A DNA stretch of 64,000 nt from Halomonas elongata (GTDB lineage: Bacteria; Pseudomonadota; Gammaproteobacteria; Pseudomonadales; Halomonadaceae): positions 1-64,000 of the forward strand of contig NZ_JAJQTQ010000006.1 in assembly GCF_029081005.1 (NCBI RefSeq), written 5' to 3'. Shown one piece after another: positions 43,450 through 51,594 of this stretch. Below the pieces are notes generated by a model, which saw only the letters and a program-made list of their open reading frames with translations, made no database searches and had not been told where the DNA came from. The translations under genes were made by a program, and so were the position numbers. Within the stretch, counting starts at the first letter, position 1; the number at the start of each line of letters is the position of its first letter.

Positions 43450-44274
43450 TTACGCTCCCAAATTCAGGTTTGACAGAACATTGCTGTAGTCATTCTTAAA
43501 CCTGAACTGCTCTTCCAGGTTGGTATTAGTGAAAGATCCGCCAAACATATCCAGCCTGATTGTTACGTACTCCCCTTGTTCCGAGGTGTTTGCCACCATG
43601 ACGCCGAGCGCGTTTGATGTGGATTCCTTCGTGACTAGGGTGTCCCTCATTGTGAAGTCGGTCGTAGCGTAGCCCGGATATTGATGTGAAAACGGTGCAT
43701 TCTTCAATGAAACCTCGCACCTGTCGAGAATGACTGTCGAGATGCCTGGATAACGGCCAAAGAAACCCGATGACTCATGCAGCTCCTCAGGGCTTTCATA
43801 GTGAGCCTCAATGCGGACGCTCCGTATTCTGGCTATGGCGTTCGATAGCTTTATTAATGAGCCGTCACGTTTTCCCTCACGTTCAGCATCGAATGCCATC
43901 CTTAGGGTCGGGATGCCAAGGGTTTCATCTTCCCATCCTCTGATATCAATGAATCCTGAATAATTATCTCCTCTACCACTGATTACGTGGGTTTGACCTC
44001 CCCGAAAACTAACTACGGTTTCGAACTGTGGGATTAGCCGGCTCTTTACGCCACTCCAATCTTTCAGGGGTGAAAATGCAGCTCCAGAATTCCCATTGTC
44101 ACCATCTACTGCATCGACATATAAAATCTGCCGCGCCTTATCGCGCAGCACGTCGGGGACACTCTCGGTTGCCTGATCCACCTTGTTGTCGATCTGTTGC
44201 ATCTTGCCGGACACGGTATCCAGCAGGTCTCGGGCGGCGCTGACCACGTTGGTAAGTTCGTCCATCACGCTCAT
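43450..44274 (-). CDS. Tail fibre / receptor-binding protein
   Basis: A 274-residue protein. Residues 1-50 are helical and of phage-like base composition (SVMDELTNVVSAARDLLDTVSGKMQQIDNKV, seen in parts); from about residue 50 the DNA becomes AT-rich and the protein looks like a right-handed beta-helix (repeated short strands: FETVVSFRGGQTHVISG, SGFIDIRGW, VTIRLDMFGGSF). The distal part probably binds the host surface and was acquired separately. The exact family is not recognised. Confidence 0.7.
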   Translation of the reverse strand: MSVMDELTNVVSAARDLLDTVSGKMQQIDNKVDQATESVPDVLRDKARQILYVDAVDGDNGNSGAAFSPLKDWSGVKSRLIPQFETVVSFRGGQTHVISGRGDNYSGFIDIRGWEDETLGIPTLRMAFDAEREGKRDGSLIKLSNAIARIRSVRIEAHYESPEELHESSGFFGRYPGISTVILDRCEVSLKNAPFSHQYPGYATTDFTMRDTLVTKESTSNALGVMVANTSEQGEYVTIRLDMFGGSFTNTNLEEQFRFKNDYSNVLSNLNLGA

Positions 44275-44277
44275 GGT

Positions 44278-44407
44278 TTAGGCTCCATTGGGGCTATTGA
44301 GTGGGGTGGTACCGTCGATAACGGCCTGGGCGAGATCGGCCAGGCCCGCTCGTCAAGGTATCGACGCGGGTGGTGCCGGCGACGATGCTGATCAGCGGGG
44401 CGCTCAT
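44278..44407 (-). pseudogene. Possible frameshifted mini-gene of the fibre operon
   Basis: ATG 44407 overlaps the stop of the upstream tail gene and encodes MSAPLISIVAGTTRVDT, then the frame degenerates and stops at 44294. In another frame the same DNA continues as RAGLADLAQAVIDGTTPLNS and stops at 44278, four bases before the fibre ATG. One inserted base near 44355 would explain this; the unshifted protein would be about 42 residues. It may be a real frameshift, a sequencing error, or chance. Confidence 0.4.
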
Positions 44408-44934
44408 GCGTGCAGCTTCTCCAGGTCCATGACGCGGAACAGCAACTTTGCCGTCTCGTTCATGTTGGTGAGCGTGGCGGCGGCATTGGCGGCGTACTGT
44501 TCGCCCCAGGCGGCCAGCGAGAGATCCGCGCCGGTGCTCTCGACGGTGACCGACTCGGCTGGCAGGGCCTCGAGGCGCAAGTCGAAGGCCAGCAGTAGGG
44601 GCACGGAATTGCTGATGTAGGCCAGCGGGCGGTCGTCGGACCACACGGCGAGCATGGTGCCGTCGTCGAGAATGAAGCCGACCTCGCGCACCCAGAATTC
44701 AGGGCCGTCGCCGTCGACCACTCCGGTGACGTGGATTTGCTGGTCGCCGATGCGCTCGCCGTCGGCGATGGGCACACGGCGGCGTTCATTATGGAGTGCG
44801 GTTTCGTCAGCGCTGGGCGTGCGCCCATGACTGCCCAGGGCGATATGGGTGACGCGTGCGGCGACGCCGTCGCCCTGGGCGTTGAATACGGCATTGATGC
44901 CGTCGAGGGTGATGACCGGTACCAGGGCCGTCAT
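44404..44934 (-). CDS. Phage tail (collar-fibre N-terminal, gpH-like) protein
   Basis: A 176-residue protein matching the N-terminal part of P2-type tail fibres (ALVPVITLDGINAVFNAQGDGVAARVTHIALG; VREVGFILDDGTMLAVWSDD). This domain attaches fibres to the baseplate. In P2 gene H it is fused to a long shaft; here it ends after about 176 residues and a separate fibre gene follows, so attachment and receptor-binding parts are split. It overlaps gene I by four bases. Confidence 0.87.
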   Translation of the reverse strand: MTALVPVITLDGINAVFNAQGDGVAARVTHIALGSHGRTPSADETALHNERRRVPIADGERIGDQQIHVTGVVDGDGPEFWVREVGFILDDGTMLAVWSDDRPLAYISNSVPLLLAFDLRLEALPAESVTVESTGADLSLAAWGEQYAANAAATLTNMNETAKLLFRVMDLEKLHA

Positions 44935-45746
44935 GCGGGAGCCTCCATGGTGCGATGGGTGAGGGCGACCGCCCGGCAGGTGGCGGCGGCGAGCAGGTGG
45001 GCCGGTGTCGGTGCGAGATGTGCGCGGGCACCGGCATCGAGATGAGCGACCGCGACCGTCTCCTGGGTGGCGGCCAGGCCGAACCGTGCCGGCAACGGCG
45101 GCACCCGGGGCGTGGCGCCGGCATCGATCGAAGCCACTGCCCCCGGGGTGGCCATGGCGGCCAGGCCCAGGCGGTTCGAGGCACGCAGTGGGCGATACGT
45201 CGGCCGCGCCGACTGGTGAGCCAGGGCCCGGCCATTCATGGCGCCGCCGGCGCCGAGCCGGTCGGGGCCGAACTTGGCACCGACGCGGAAGGTGTAGTGA
45301 CTGCGCACGTTCTTGGTGGCGTCGATCGTGGCGCGCAGCTCGTCGTATAGCTCGGGGCCGATCAGCGCCGGCGCGTTCGGGGTCAGGTTGTCGTTGACGT
45401 ACAGCAAGGCATCGAAGGTACCGCGCGGCAGATGGGGCGTGGTCTCGAACCACTCGGTGATCTCGATATCGACGCCCATGGCCTCCAGGGCGCGATCCAC
45501 GGCCAGCCGGGTGCCCTTGATGCGGTGTACCTGGAAGCTGGCTGCGATGACCTCGCGCTTGACGCGCTCCGGCCAGTCCGGCGACCAGTGATCGACCGAG
45601 AACGCCCAGGCCAGGAACGGCAGCATGCGCACCGGGCAGGTGTGCGGGTTCCACAGAGTGCGCAGCGGGACCGGCAGCGTGAGTGGGTGCGAGCTGGCGA
45701 CGCGGCTTTCGAGCTCGGTGCGATTCGGTGGCAGCAGCTGGCTCAT
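44931..45746 (-). CDS. I: Phage tail protein I (gpI), extended
   Basis: A 271-residue baseplate protein. The first 185 residues match gpI (MLPFLAWAFSVDHWSPDWPERVKREVI segment; GTRLAVDRALEAMGVDIEITEWFE). An additional C-terminal part of about 85 residues is rich in Ala, His and Pro with an irregular repeat (PALRASNRLGLAAMATPGAV-like, DAGATPRVPPLPARFGLA), absent from ordinary gpI. The start at 45746 overlaps gene J by four bases. Confidence 0.9.
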   Translation of the reverse strand: MSQLLPPNRTELESRVASSHPLTLPVPLRTLWNPHTCPVRMLPFLAWAFSVDHWSPDWPERVKREVIAASFQVHRIKGTRLAVDRALEAMGVDIEITEWFETTPHLPRGTFDALLYVNDNLTPNAPALIGPELYDELRATIDATKNVRSHYTFRVGAKFGPDRLGAGGAMNGRALAHQSARPTYRPLRASNRLGLAAMATPGAVASIDAGATPRVPPLPARFGLAATQETVAVAHLDAGARAHLAPTPAHLLAAATCRAVALTHRTMEAPA

Positions 45747-46645
45747 GACCGGCGCCCTCCCACGGTGATGGTGGTGCCCATGCAGCGAGGTGCCTGGTGG
45801 GGTTCGGCGCGCAGGTCTTCCCAACCGTTGAGCTCCACGGCGACCACGCCCTCGACGGTCAGGGCGGCATCAATGCCGCTGCGCGTGACCCAGCCGCCGA
45901 GGCGGTGGCGTTCGACGATATAGGTGTTGAGGCGTTGGCGTGCCGCGTCGCGGACCACTTCGCTATCGGGCCCGGGGCTGAGGGTAAGCACGGCGTCGAT
46001 GTGGTAGTCGGCCAGGGTGGCCGGCTGCACGGTGACGCGGTCGGTCAGCGGGCGGCGTTCGTCGATATGGGCGTGCACGGCCTCGAGCACCTCGGGCCCC
46101 GGGATGCCGTCGCCGCTTCGCGCGAGCACGGTGACGATGACGTCGACCGGCTCGGGGCTGACCACCGAGATATCGAGCACGTCGCTATGCGCGGCGCGGG
46201 CCTGGAACTCATAGGCGCCGACCGGGCCGGCGACCGAGAGCGACTCGAACGCCAACTGGATGCGGGCGCGGTAATCGGCATCGCGCTCGTAGGTGGGCGG
46301 TACCGGCGGCACGGCATCCGGATCGCCGGGGTCGAGCATCAGGCGTTTGACGTTGTAGTTGGCACCGAACTGGTCGAGATCGTCATCTTCGGCATAGGCG
46401 AGCATGACGGCGCGGGCGGCCTCGTTGATGCGTTGGCGCAGGAGCAGTTCGCGGTAGGCGTTTTCCTGCAGCAGCTTGGTTAGCGGCTCGGATTCCAGGG
46501 CCAGGGTTGCGGTGATGGCCTCGCGTTCCTCGGCCGGGTAGAGGCTGACGAGCCGGTCCTTGCGCTCGGCAAACAGGCTCTCGTAGTCGAGTGCCTCGAC
46601 GATGTCCGGTGCGGGCAGCTGCGAGAGATCGATCGGGGTCGTCAT
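45743..46645 (-). CDS. J: Baseplate assembly protein J (gpJ)
   Basis: A 300-residue baseplate wedge protein of the gpJ/gp6-like family (LSQLPAPDIVEALDYESLFAERKDRLVSL start; VVSPEPVDVIVTVLARSGDGIPG). It joins the baseplate to gpW and gpI. Overlaps genes W and I by four bases on each side. Confidence 0.95.
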   Translation of the reverse strand: MTTPIDLSQLPAPDIVEALDYESLFAERKDRLVSLYPAEEREAITATLALESEPLTKLLQENAYRELLLRQRINEAARAVMLAYAEDDDLDQFGANYNVKRLMLDPGDPDAVPPVPPTYERDADYRARIQLAFESLSVAGPVGAYEFQARAAHSDVLDISVVSPEPVDVIVTVLARSGDGIPGPEVLEAVHAHIDERRPLTDRVTVQPATLADYHIDAVLTLSPGPDSEVVRDAARQRLNTYIVERHRLGGWVTRSGIDAALTVEGVVAVELNGWEDLRAEPHQAPRCMGTTITVGGRRS

Positions 46646-46998
46646 GCCACGCCCCTGGCGGCCAGCGGCACGCGGATGTCGAGGTTGGCCCCGGTGGCGA
46701 CGACTACGGCCTGGATGGTCAGGGTCAGCCGGCCGGGACGCTCGGTGCTCACCTCGCGCTGGATGGCCTGGACGCGGATGCGCGGTTCCCAGCGCATCAG
46801 CGCGACGATGGTCGCCGAGTAAGCGCGCAGCGCCGTGGCACCGTTCAGCGGCTGGTCGACGAGCTCGGGCAACAGCGAGCCGTAGTCGCGGCGCATGACA
46901 CGCGAGCCGATGGGCGTTGTGAGGATGTCGGTAACCGACTGGCGGATGTGCTCGATGCCGCTTAGGCCGGTGCCGGTGGTGCGTTGCATGCCGTTCAT
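46642..46998 (-). CDS. W: Baseplate protein W (gpW, gp25-like)
   Basis: A 118-residue protein of the GPW/gp25 family (GIEHIRQSVTDILTTPIGSRVMRRDYGSLL). It is the lysozyme-like wedge subunit that contacts the sheath base. Overlaps genes V and J by four bases. Confidence 0.95.
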   Translation of the reverse strand: MNGMQRTTGTGLSGIEHIRQSVTDILTTPIGSRVMRRDYGSLLPELVDQPLNGATALRAYSATIVALMRWEPRIRVQAIQREVSTERPGRLTLTIQAVVVATGANLDIRVPLAARGVA

Positions 46999-47576
46999 GC
47001 GGGTATCCCCGTGATGCTGTTGCCGCTGGTCACGCCCAGGTGCTTATGGGTCGCCCCGATGTCGGTGCCGTTGTGCGTGACGCCGCTGCCCTGGATGGCC
47101 AGGGTGCCGTTGATGGTGACGTCGGCGTTGACGGTCGCGCCGCCCTGGGCGGTCAGCGTGACCGTGCCCTGGGCGTCGATGGTGGCGTCGCCCGGCAGCG
47201 CGGCGCGCAGGTGACTTCTTTCATGGTTGTACTCGAGCACGGCGCCATCCGGCATCTCGATCATGGTGATCTCGGGCTTGTCGCTGGGTGCCGGGATGTG
47301 GTCGGAGTTGATGCCCATCAGCACCGTAGCGCCACGCAGCTCACCGCCCGGGGTGAGCAGGAGCACCTGTTCCCCCTCGGTGGGCGGGTTCCATGTGCGC
47401 GTCTTGCCGGCGCGCTGTTCGCGCCAGGGAATCCAGTCGGTTTTCATCGCGCCCACGAACACCCGCACCCTCGCCGGCTTGGGCGGCGACGCGGTGATGT
47501 TGCCGTGATCGACCTCGGCGATGACGCCGGGGCGTACCAGGTTGTGCAGCAGGCGGTTGATCTCGACTTGGTTCAT
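46995..47576 (-). CDS. V: Baseplate spike protein V (gpV)
   Basis: A 193-residue spike protein. The N-terminal OB-like domain (GVIAEVDHGNITASPPKPARVRVFVG) is followed by beta-helix repeats (DATIDAQGTVTLTAQGGATVNADVTINGTLAIQG) and a C-terminal apex with histidines (THNGTDIGATHKHLGV) that in P2 holds an iron ion. It pierces the outer membrane. It heads the V operon, behind an Ogr-type site. Confidence 0.95.
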   Translation of the reverse strand: MNQVEINRLLHNLVRPGVIAEVDHGNITASPPKPARVRVFVGAMKTDWIPWREQRAGKTRTWNPPTEGEQVLLLTPGGELRGATVLMGINSDHIPAPSDKPEITMIEMPDGAVLEYNHERSHLRAALPGDATIDAQGTVTLTAQGGATVNADVTINGTLAIQGSGVTHNGTDIGATHKHLGVTSGNSITGIPA

Positions 47577-47620
47577 GCCGCTATCGTGGCGGGGTGCCGC
47601 GCGCGGGCGAAGCGGTGCCC

Positions 47621-47644
47621 GGTGTAAGAGTGGCGCTCTACACC
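47621..47644. promoter_or_regulatory. Late activator (Ogr-type) site before the V operon
   Basis: GGTGTA-N12-TACACC, identical in arms and spacing to the copies at 42318 and 53507, centred 56 bases upstream of the gpV start. Confidence 0.8.
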
Positions 47645-47653
47645 GGGGATGGT

Positions 47654-48112
47654 TCAGGGCGTTGTGAGGTGCTCGAGCAGAGCGTCCTGGATGGCCTCTC
47701 GGTCGGCGTCGCTGAAGCCGAGCAGTTGCCGTTCGGCGTACTTCACGCGTGGGCCGTCGCCGTCGACGTTGTCGTGCAGACCGTACTGGTGCACGCGGAC
47801 GATGCGGTTGACGCGGCCGAAGAAGCCGGCGACCGCCGCGTCGCTGGTACCGCGCGTGCGCAGATATTTGGCGGTGCGCAGCTTGTTGAACATGCCACGC
47901 CGGCGGATCGAGCCGGCCTTCTGGCGGTTCTGGGGTTTGCGTGGGGCGTATGCGCTGCCGTCGGGGTTTTCCTGGGCCTTGATGCGTTCGCGTTGATTCT
48001 GGCGCAACGTGGTGGCGACGCGGCGGGCGAGTTGGCGGCGTTGCTTGGGCTCGAGCCGGGCGAGCAACGGCCCGACCCAGTCCTCGAGTTGTTCCAGGTC
48101 AGTAGAGCTCAT
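47654..48112 (-). CDS. S: Phage virion morphogenesis / tail completion protein S (gpS)
   Basis: A 152-residue protein of the gpS family (LEQLEDWVGPLLARLEPKQRRQLARRVATTLR start; NPDGSAYAPRKPQ). It acts with gpR in joining tail to head. Overlaps gene R by 14 bases. Last gene of the O operon. Confidence 0.94.
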   Translation of the reverse strand: MSSTDLEQLEDWVGPLLARLEPKQRRQLARRVATTLRQNQRERIKAQENPDGSAYAPRKPQNRQKAGSIRRRGMFNKLRTAKYLRTRGTSDAAVAGFFGRVNRIVRVHQYGLHDNVDGDGPRVKYAERQLLGFSDADREAIQDALLEHLTTP

Positions 48113-48602
48113 CGTCGACTCCGGCCGTTTCCCACTCGGCGATCTTGACGAAGTCGCCGCCGAGGCGCTCGCGGATCTCCAGCGTCCACTTCACGCCGGG
48201 GCAGTCGGGCCGTTCGAAGCGCGGCATGCGGTGCTCGGCGGTGATGCGGCCGGATTCGCAGTCGCGCTTTGCGACCACGCGTTCGTCGAGGCGCACCCGC
48301 AGGGCGAGGTCGACGGCGTCGTTGTTGAGGATCTCCGCCTCGAATGACACGGCCTGCTCGGGTTCGAGGTCGGGCTGATAGATCGACAGCCAGTCAAGCA
48401 GCGGCAGCATGATGGCGTCGATCTCGCCGGCGTAGTCGGTGAGGATCAGTTGCGCGGTGAAGCGATAGCCGTGGCTGAGGTTGGGACCGCGTGAAAACTG
48501 CACGCTGCCATCCTCGACGAAGGTCAGCAGGCGGTCCGGATCGCGCTTGAGGTCGGGCACGGCGTCGATCAGATACTGACGCAGAGCGCTGAGTTTGCGC
48601 AT
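48099..48602 (-). CDS. R: Phage tail completion protein R (gpR)
   Basis: A 167-residue protein of the P2 gpR family (MRKLSALRQYLIDAVPDL start; FTAQLILTDYAGEIDAIMLPLLDWL). Partner of gpS for tail completion. Confidence 0.94.
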   Translation of the reverse strand: MRKLSALRQYLIDAVPDLKRDPDRLLTFVEDGSVQFSRGPNLSHGYRFTAQLILTDYAGEIDAIMLPLLDWLSIYQPDLEPEQAVSFEAEILNNDAVDLALRVRLDERVVAKRDCESGRITAEHRMPRFERPDCPGVKWTLEIRERLGGDFVKIAEWETAGVDDELY

Positions 48603-48617
48603 GGTGAGGTCTCCCGG

Positions 48618-48746
48618 TCAGCGCCGCAGGCGACGTTCAATGGCCACCGCCAGACGGTCGCATTGGCGACCGAGCCAGCGCAGGGGCGAGAGGCAGGCTT
48701 CGAGCCATTGGGTCAGGATAGTGCGCAGGCGTTGGCGAAAGGTCAT
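48618..48746 (-). CDS. 42-residue phage protein between lysis genes and R
   Basis: Small arginine-rich protein (MTFRQRLRTILTQWLEACLSPLRW...) with an amphipathic helix. Its ATG overlaps the stop of the o-spanin gene (ATGA) and GGGAG lies upstream, so it is probably translated. No family recognised. Confidence 0.55.
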   Translation of the reverse strand: MTFRQRLRTILTQWLEACLSPLRWLGRQCDRLAVAIERRLRR

Positions 48747-49009
48747 GGCGCATCTCCCGTTGTGGCGTGGCAGTCGATGATGGCGTCGACTCGGGCAGCG
48801 CAGCTTGCCCAGGCGGCCTCTGTCAGTTCCAACTGGCGGTGCATTTCACCGTTGGTCGTCGGATGGCTGGCCGGCAGCGTGCAGGGAGACGGGGTCGCGC
48901 AGTGCTTCACGATAAGCGGCGGCGCCGGTGACGGCGTTTCGGTCGCGCAGGCGGATAACAGACTCAGGCAGACGAGTGTCGGCCCAAGCGCGTAGCTCGG
49001 CATTTTCAC
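48743..49009 (-). CDS. Outer-membrane spanin lipoprotein (LysC/Rz1-like)
   Basis: An 88-residue lipoprotein with signal peptide and lipobox LLSAC; the mature part begins with proline-rich residues (ATETPSPAPPLIV), as o-spanins do. The gene starts inside the i-spanin gene in another frame (overlap 48846-49009) and runs past its end. With the i-spanin it would fuse inner and outer membranes at the last step of lysis. Confidence 0.85.
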   Translation of the reverse strand: MKMPSYALGPTLVCLSLLSACATETPSPAPPLIVKHCATPSPCTLPASHPTTNGEMHRQLELTEAAWASCAARVDAIIDCHATTGDAP

Positions 49010-49319
49010 GTTGCAGCTCCTCGAGGCTGGCGAGACGGTCGGAGGCGGTGCGCTCGAGCGTTGCGAGCGTATCGTTCAGGGCACGACGCTGGTCGGCGAG
49101 ACGCTCGGCGTTATCCCATAGCGCCTCGATGACCACTTGGCGTTGCCGGCTTTCCTGTTGGGCTCGATCGCGTTGATCCGACAGACGTGCGGCGTATTGC
49201 TGGGCGGCGTTACCGCGCTCCCATAGCGCCCAGCCACCCACGGCCAGGCCGATCAGCAGGAAGAACAGCAGTCCCCACCGGACCAGTGGCCCGTCGAGTC
49301 GGGTCAAGATCGATCCCAT
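48846..49319 (-). CDS. Inner-membrane spanin (LysB/Rz-like)
   Basis: A 157-residue protein with one N-terminal membrane helix (WGLLFFLLIGLAVGGWALW) and a long periplasmic coiled coil (about 40-120), the layout of i-spanins such as P2 LysB. It overlaps the endolysin gene upstream and contains the start of the o-spanin gene. Confidence 0.9.
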   Translation of the reverse strand: MGSILTRLDGPLVRWGLLFFLLIGLAVGGWALWERGNAAQQYAARLSDQRDRAQQESRQRQVVIEALWDNAERLADQRRALNDTLATLERTASDRLASLEELQRENAELRAWADTRLPESVIRLRDRNAVTGAAAYREALRDPVSLHAAGQPSDDQR

Positions 49320-49819
49320 GATCCCACCCCCACCAGGCAGAGTTCGCGCTCGGCGGCCCGGCGCTTGACCAGTCCGGCGAGCTTACGGCCGTTCGCGTAG
49401 ATCCAGCGCGACAGCTCATTGCATGCCGCGCGGACCTTGCCGGCATTGAGGCGCTCGAGCAGCGTGGACCGTGCGAAGGCGCCTTCTCCGACATTGAAGA
49501 TGAAGCTGCCCAGGGCAGCACGCCGGGTCGGTGGCATGGCATCCAACACGCTCGTGGATACCTCGCGTTGCAGAGCGTCGAAGGCCTCACCCAGATCTCC
49601 GGCCAATAGACGTTGGCACTCGGCGTCGCTGAGTGTCTGGCCGAGCTCGACATCCGGACCTGTGTGCCCGGTGCAGATGGTCGGGATGCCCACCGGGTCG
49701 GTATAGGCCGTGTTGCGAGTGCCTTCGTAGTGGCCGACCACCTGGATGGCAAGCGTGAGCGCGCCGCCGGCGGCCGCACCGATGGCACCTCCGCCGAGCC
49801 AGCGGTTTCGGTTCATCAT
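49304..49819 (-). CDS. Endolysin, GH24 lysozyme with signal-arrest-release segment
   Basis: A 171-residue lysozyme. The GH24 triad is exact in spacing: E32 (HYEGT), D41 (TDPVG), T47 (PTICTG), i.e. E-x8-D-x5-T. Residues 7-28 are a weakly hydrophobic, glycine/alanine-rich segment (WLGGGAIGAAAGGALTLAIQVV) typical of SAR endolysins, which are exported by the host Sec system and released on holin action. Start at 49819 overlaps the holin stop; a second ATG follows at once. Confidence 0.92.
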   Translation of the reverse strand: MMNRNRWLGGGAIGAAAGGALTLAIQVVGHYEGTRNTAYTDPVGIPTICTGHTGPDVELGQTLSDAECQRLLAGDLGEAFDALQREVSTSVLDAMPPTRRAALGSFIFNVGEGAFARSTLLERLNAGKVRAACNELSRWIYANGRKLAGLVKRRAAERELCLVGVGSWDRS

Positions 49820-50034
49820 GTCTCCGTCTCCGTGTTGGTGCGGCGTTGGCGTCGCCACTGTCGAAAGCGGTTGATATAGCGCGGTACCAGCAGGCCGATC
49901 TGTAGCCCCAGATAGCAAAGCGTGAGCACGGTGACCCAGTCCGACGGCGTCATGCCGCCGGCATGCAGCAGTGCCACGAGTGCCGGTGGCGTGGTCTTCA
50001 TGGCCTCGGTGGTGACGTTGAGCTCTTGCGCCAT
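49816..50034 (-). CDS. Phage holin
   Basis: A 72-residue protein with one clear membrane helix (WVTVLTLCYLGLQIGLLV) and a very basic C-terminus (RYINRFRQWRRQRR). Position between gpX and the endolysin is that of P2 gene Y. With a SAR endolysin a small-hole holin of this type would be enough. The start at 50034 follows GGGACGC-like DNA; longer frames upstream are unsupported. Confidence 0.82.
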   Translation of the reverse strand: MAQELNVTTEAMKTTPPALVALLHAGGMTPSDWVTVLTLCYLGLQIGLLVPRYINRFRQWRRQRRTNTETET

Positions 50035-50059
50035 GGGGCGTCCTACGTTGTCGGTCGTG

Positions 50060-50272
50060 TTAGTCCCAGAGCTGCACGCTGGGTGCGCGCACGGGCTCGG
50101 GGGCGATGTCGGGCAGGGTGACCGGGGTGCCCGAAGGCAACACGGCACCCAGCTCGGCGATTCCCTGGTTGAGTGACAGGACCTGCTCGGTCACCTCGGC
50201 GGTGCGGCCGAGGTGGCGGTAGCAAATGCGGTCCAGGGTGTCGCCCTGCTCGCTGCGCACGGTGCGGCTCAT
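50060..50272 (-). CDS. X: Tail protein X (gpX), LysM-like
   Basis: A 70-residue protein of the gpX family (SEQGDTLDRICYRHLGRTAEVTEQVL), a LysM-like domain of the tail. Overlaps gene L by four bases. Confidence 0.93.
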   Translation of the reverse strand: MSRTVRSEQGDTLDRICYRHLGRTAEVTEQVLSLNQGIAELGAVLPSGTPVTLPDIAPEPVRAPSVQLWD

Positions 50273-50757
50273 ATCAACTCGACGGTAGTGTGGGGCCGGC
50301 CCTCGATCTCCGAGATGGCCCAATGGGCATCGCGGCGGTAGGCATCGGCCGGGTCGTCGAGCTCGAGGCCGCGCTCCCGGGCTGAATTGGTGGCGTCGTA
50401 GTCGGCATAGCGCTCTGCCAGGCCGGCGTGAGCCATCGACATCACGGCCCGCTCGTAGAGGGCCCGGTAGATGCCCGGGGCCTGCCAGATCGGCACCGGG
50501 ATGGCATCGACAGTGGGGTAGCCGTCGGCCATCTGCTCGGCCTGCCAATCGCGCAGCACGCGGTTGATGTGGGCCATGGCAGCCTCGAGAGCACCGGTCA
50601 GCCGCGCATCGGTGACGGTACCGTCGAGACGGTGTCGATCGCGGAAGGTCTCCGGCTCAATGTCCGGCCAGAAACCGTTGTTGGTCACCGGCCGCGCGGG
50701 CGGCTCGGCGTCTGGCGTGGTGTTTGAGTGGATGCCGGTGGAAACGAAGCTGCTCAT
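50269..50757 (-). CDS. L: Head completion protein L (gpL)
   Basis: A 162-residue protein of the gpL family (NNGFWPDIEPETFRDRHRLDGTVTDARL; LYERAVMSMAHAGLAERYADYD). It stabilises filled heads by closing the portal vertex. Confidence 0.93.
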   Translation of the reverse strand: MSSFVSTGIHSNTTPDAEPPARPVTNNGFWPDIEPETFRDRHRLDGTVTDARLTGALEAAMAHINRVLRDWQAEQMADGYPTVDAIPVPIWQAPGIYRALYERAVMSMAHAGLAERYADYDATNSARERGLELDDPADAYRRDAHWAISEIEGRPHTTVELI

Positions 50758-50853
50758 GGGACTCCTGTTAAGAAGGGGGTGGACCGGTTCGGCGAGGTAG
50801 GCCGGGGCCGCTCGCTGGCCGGTGCCCCCTTGGCGTCGGCGTGCGACTCGGTG

Positions 50854-51585
50854 TCAGGCCGGGGCGTTACTGCCCTGGCCAGCGTTCTGTTGTTGCTTGA
50901 GTTCGCGCTCAAGGCGCTCGATGTCCTTCTTCACCCCGGCGCGGTCGTTGAGCTCCAGGGCGCGCTGCAGGTGCTCCAGGGCCTCGGCGGCGTGGCCACC
51001 GCGCGCGCGTTCGGCATAGCCCAGGGCCTTATGCAGCTTGGCGCGGATGGGGTCGTGCATATCCGCTTCGCGCGTAAGCGCTTCGGCGCGTGCCAGGTGC
51101 ATGGCCAGCTCAGCAGCGTCGTTGGCTGCGTGGGCCCGGCCTTCATCGGTGTCGTCGTGCGGCTTTTCGAGCTGCCGCATAGCTTCCTCGGCCAGCTGCT
51201 CGGCGACAATGCTCGGCGTGTCGCGCTCGAAGCGGTCGGGCGTATCCAGCCCATGGCGCAGCGCGTATTCGGCGATGGCCAGGGCGCCGGCGAGGTCGCC
51301 GATATCCAGCCGCCAGAGCATGACGGTGACGACGACGTCGTCCTGGGCGCCGGTACCAGCCTCGAGCACGCCGGCGACGTAGGCGTCGAACTCCGGCAAC
51401 AGCTCGCGCTTCTTGTCGATCTTGCGCTCGGTGCTCTTGATGCCCTTGAGCGTGCGCCGGGCCTCATACAGGGCGGCTGCGTGCAGTTCGTACTGTTCGC
51501 CAGACTGCGACTGGCCCGGAGAGGCGCCACCGGCCGCCATGGCGGCGGTGACGCGCTGGTAGTGTCGACGAGCGGGGGATGTCAT
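50854..51585 (-). CDS. M: Terminase small subunit / endonuclease M (gpM)
   Basis: A 243-residue protein of the gpM family (SPARRHYQRVTAAMAA start; GAQDDVVVTVMLWRLDIGDLAGALAIAEYAL). In P2 gpM cuts at cos together with gpP. The C-terminal 60 residues resemble a tetratricopeptide-like helical repeat (LGYAERARGGHAAEALEHLQRALELNDRAG). The 96 bases to gene L hold no gene. Confidence 0.93.
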   Translation of the reverse strand: MTSPARRHYQRVTAAMAAGGASPGQSQSGEQYELHAAALYEARRTLKGIKSTERKIDKKRELLPEFDAYVAGVLEAGTGAQDDVVVTVMLWRLDIGDLAGALAIAEYALRHGLDTPDRFERDTPSIVAEQLAEEAMRQLEKPHDDTDEGRAHAANDAAELAMHLARAEALTREADMHDPIRAKLHKALGYAERARGGHAAEALEHLQRALELNDRAGVKKDIERLERELKQQQNAGQGSNAPA

Positions 51586-51594
51586 CGGGGCTCC

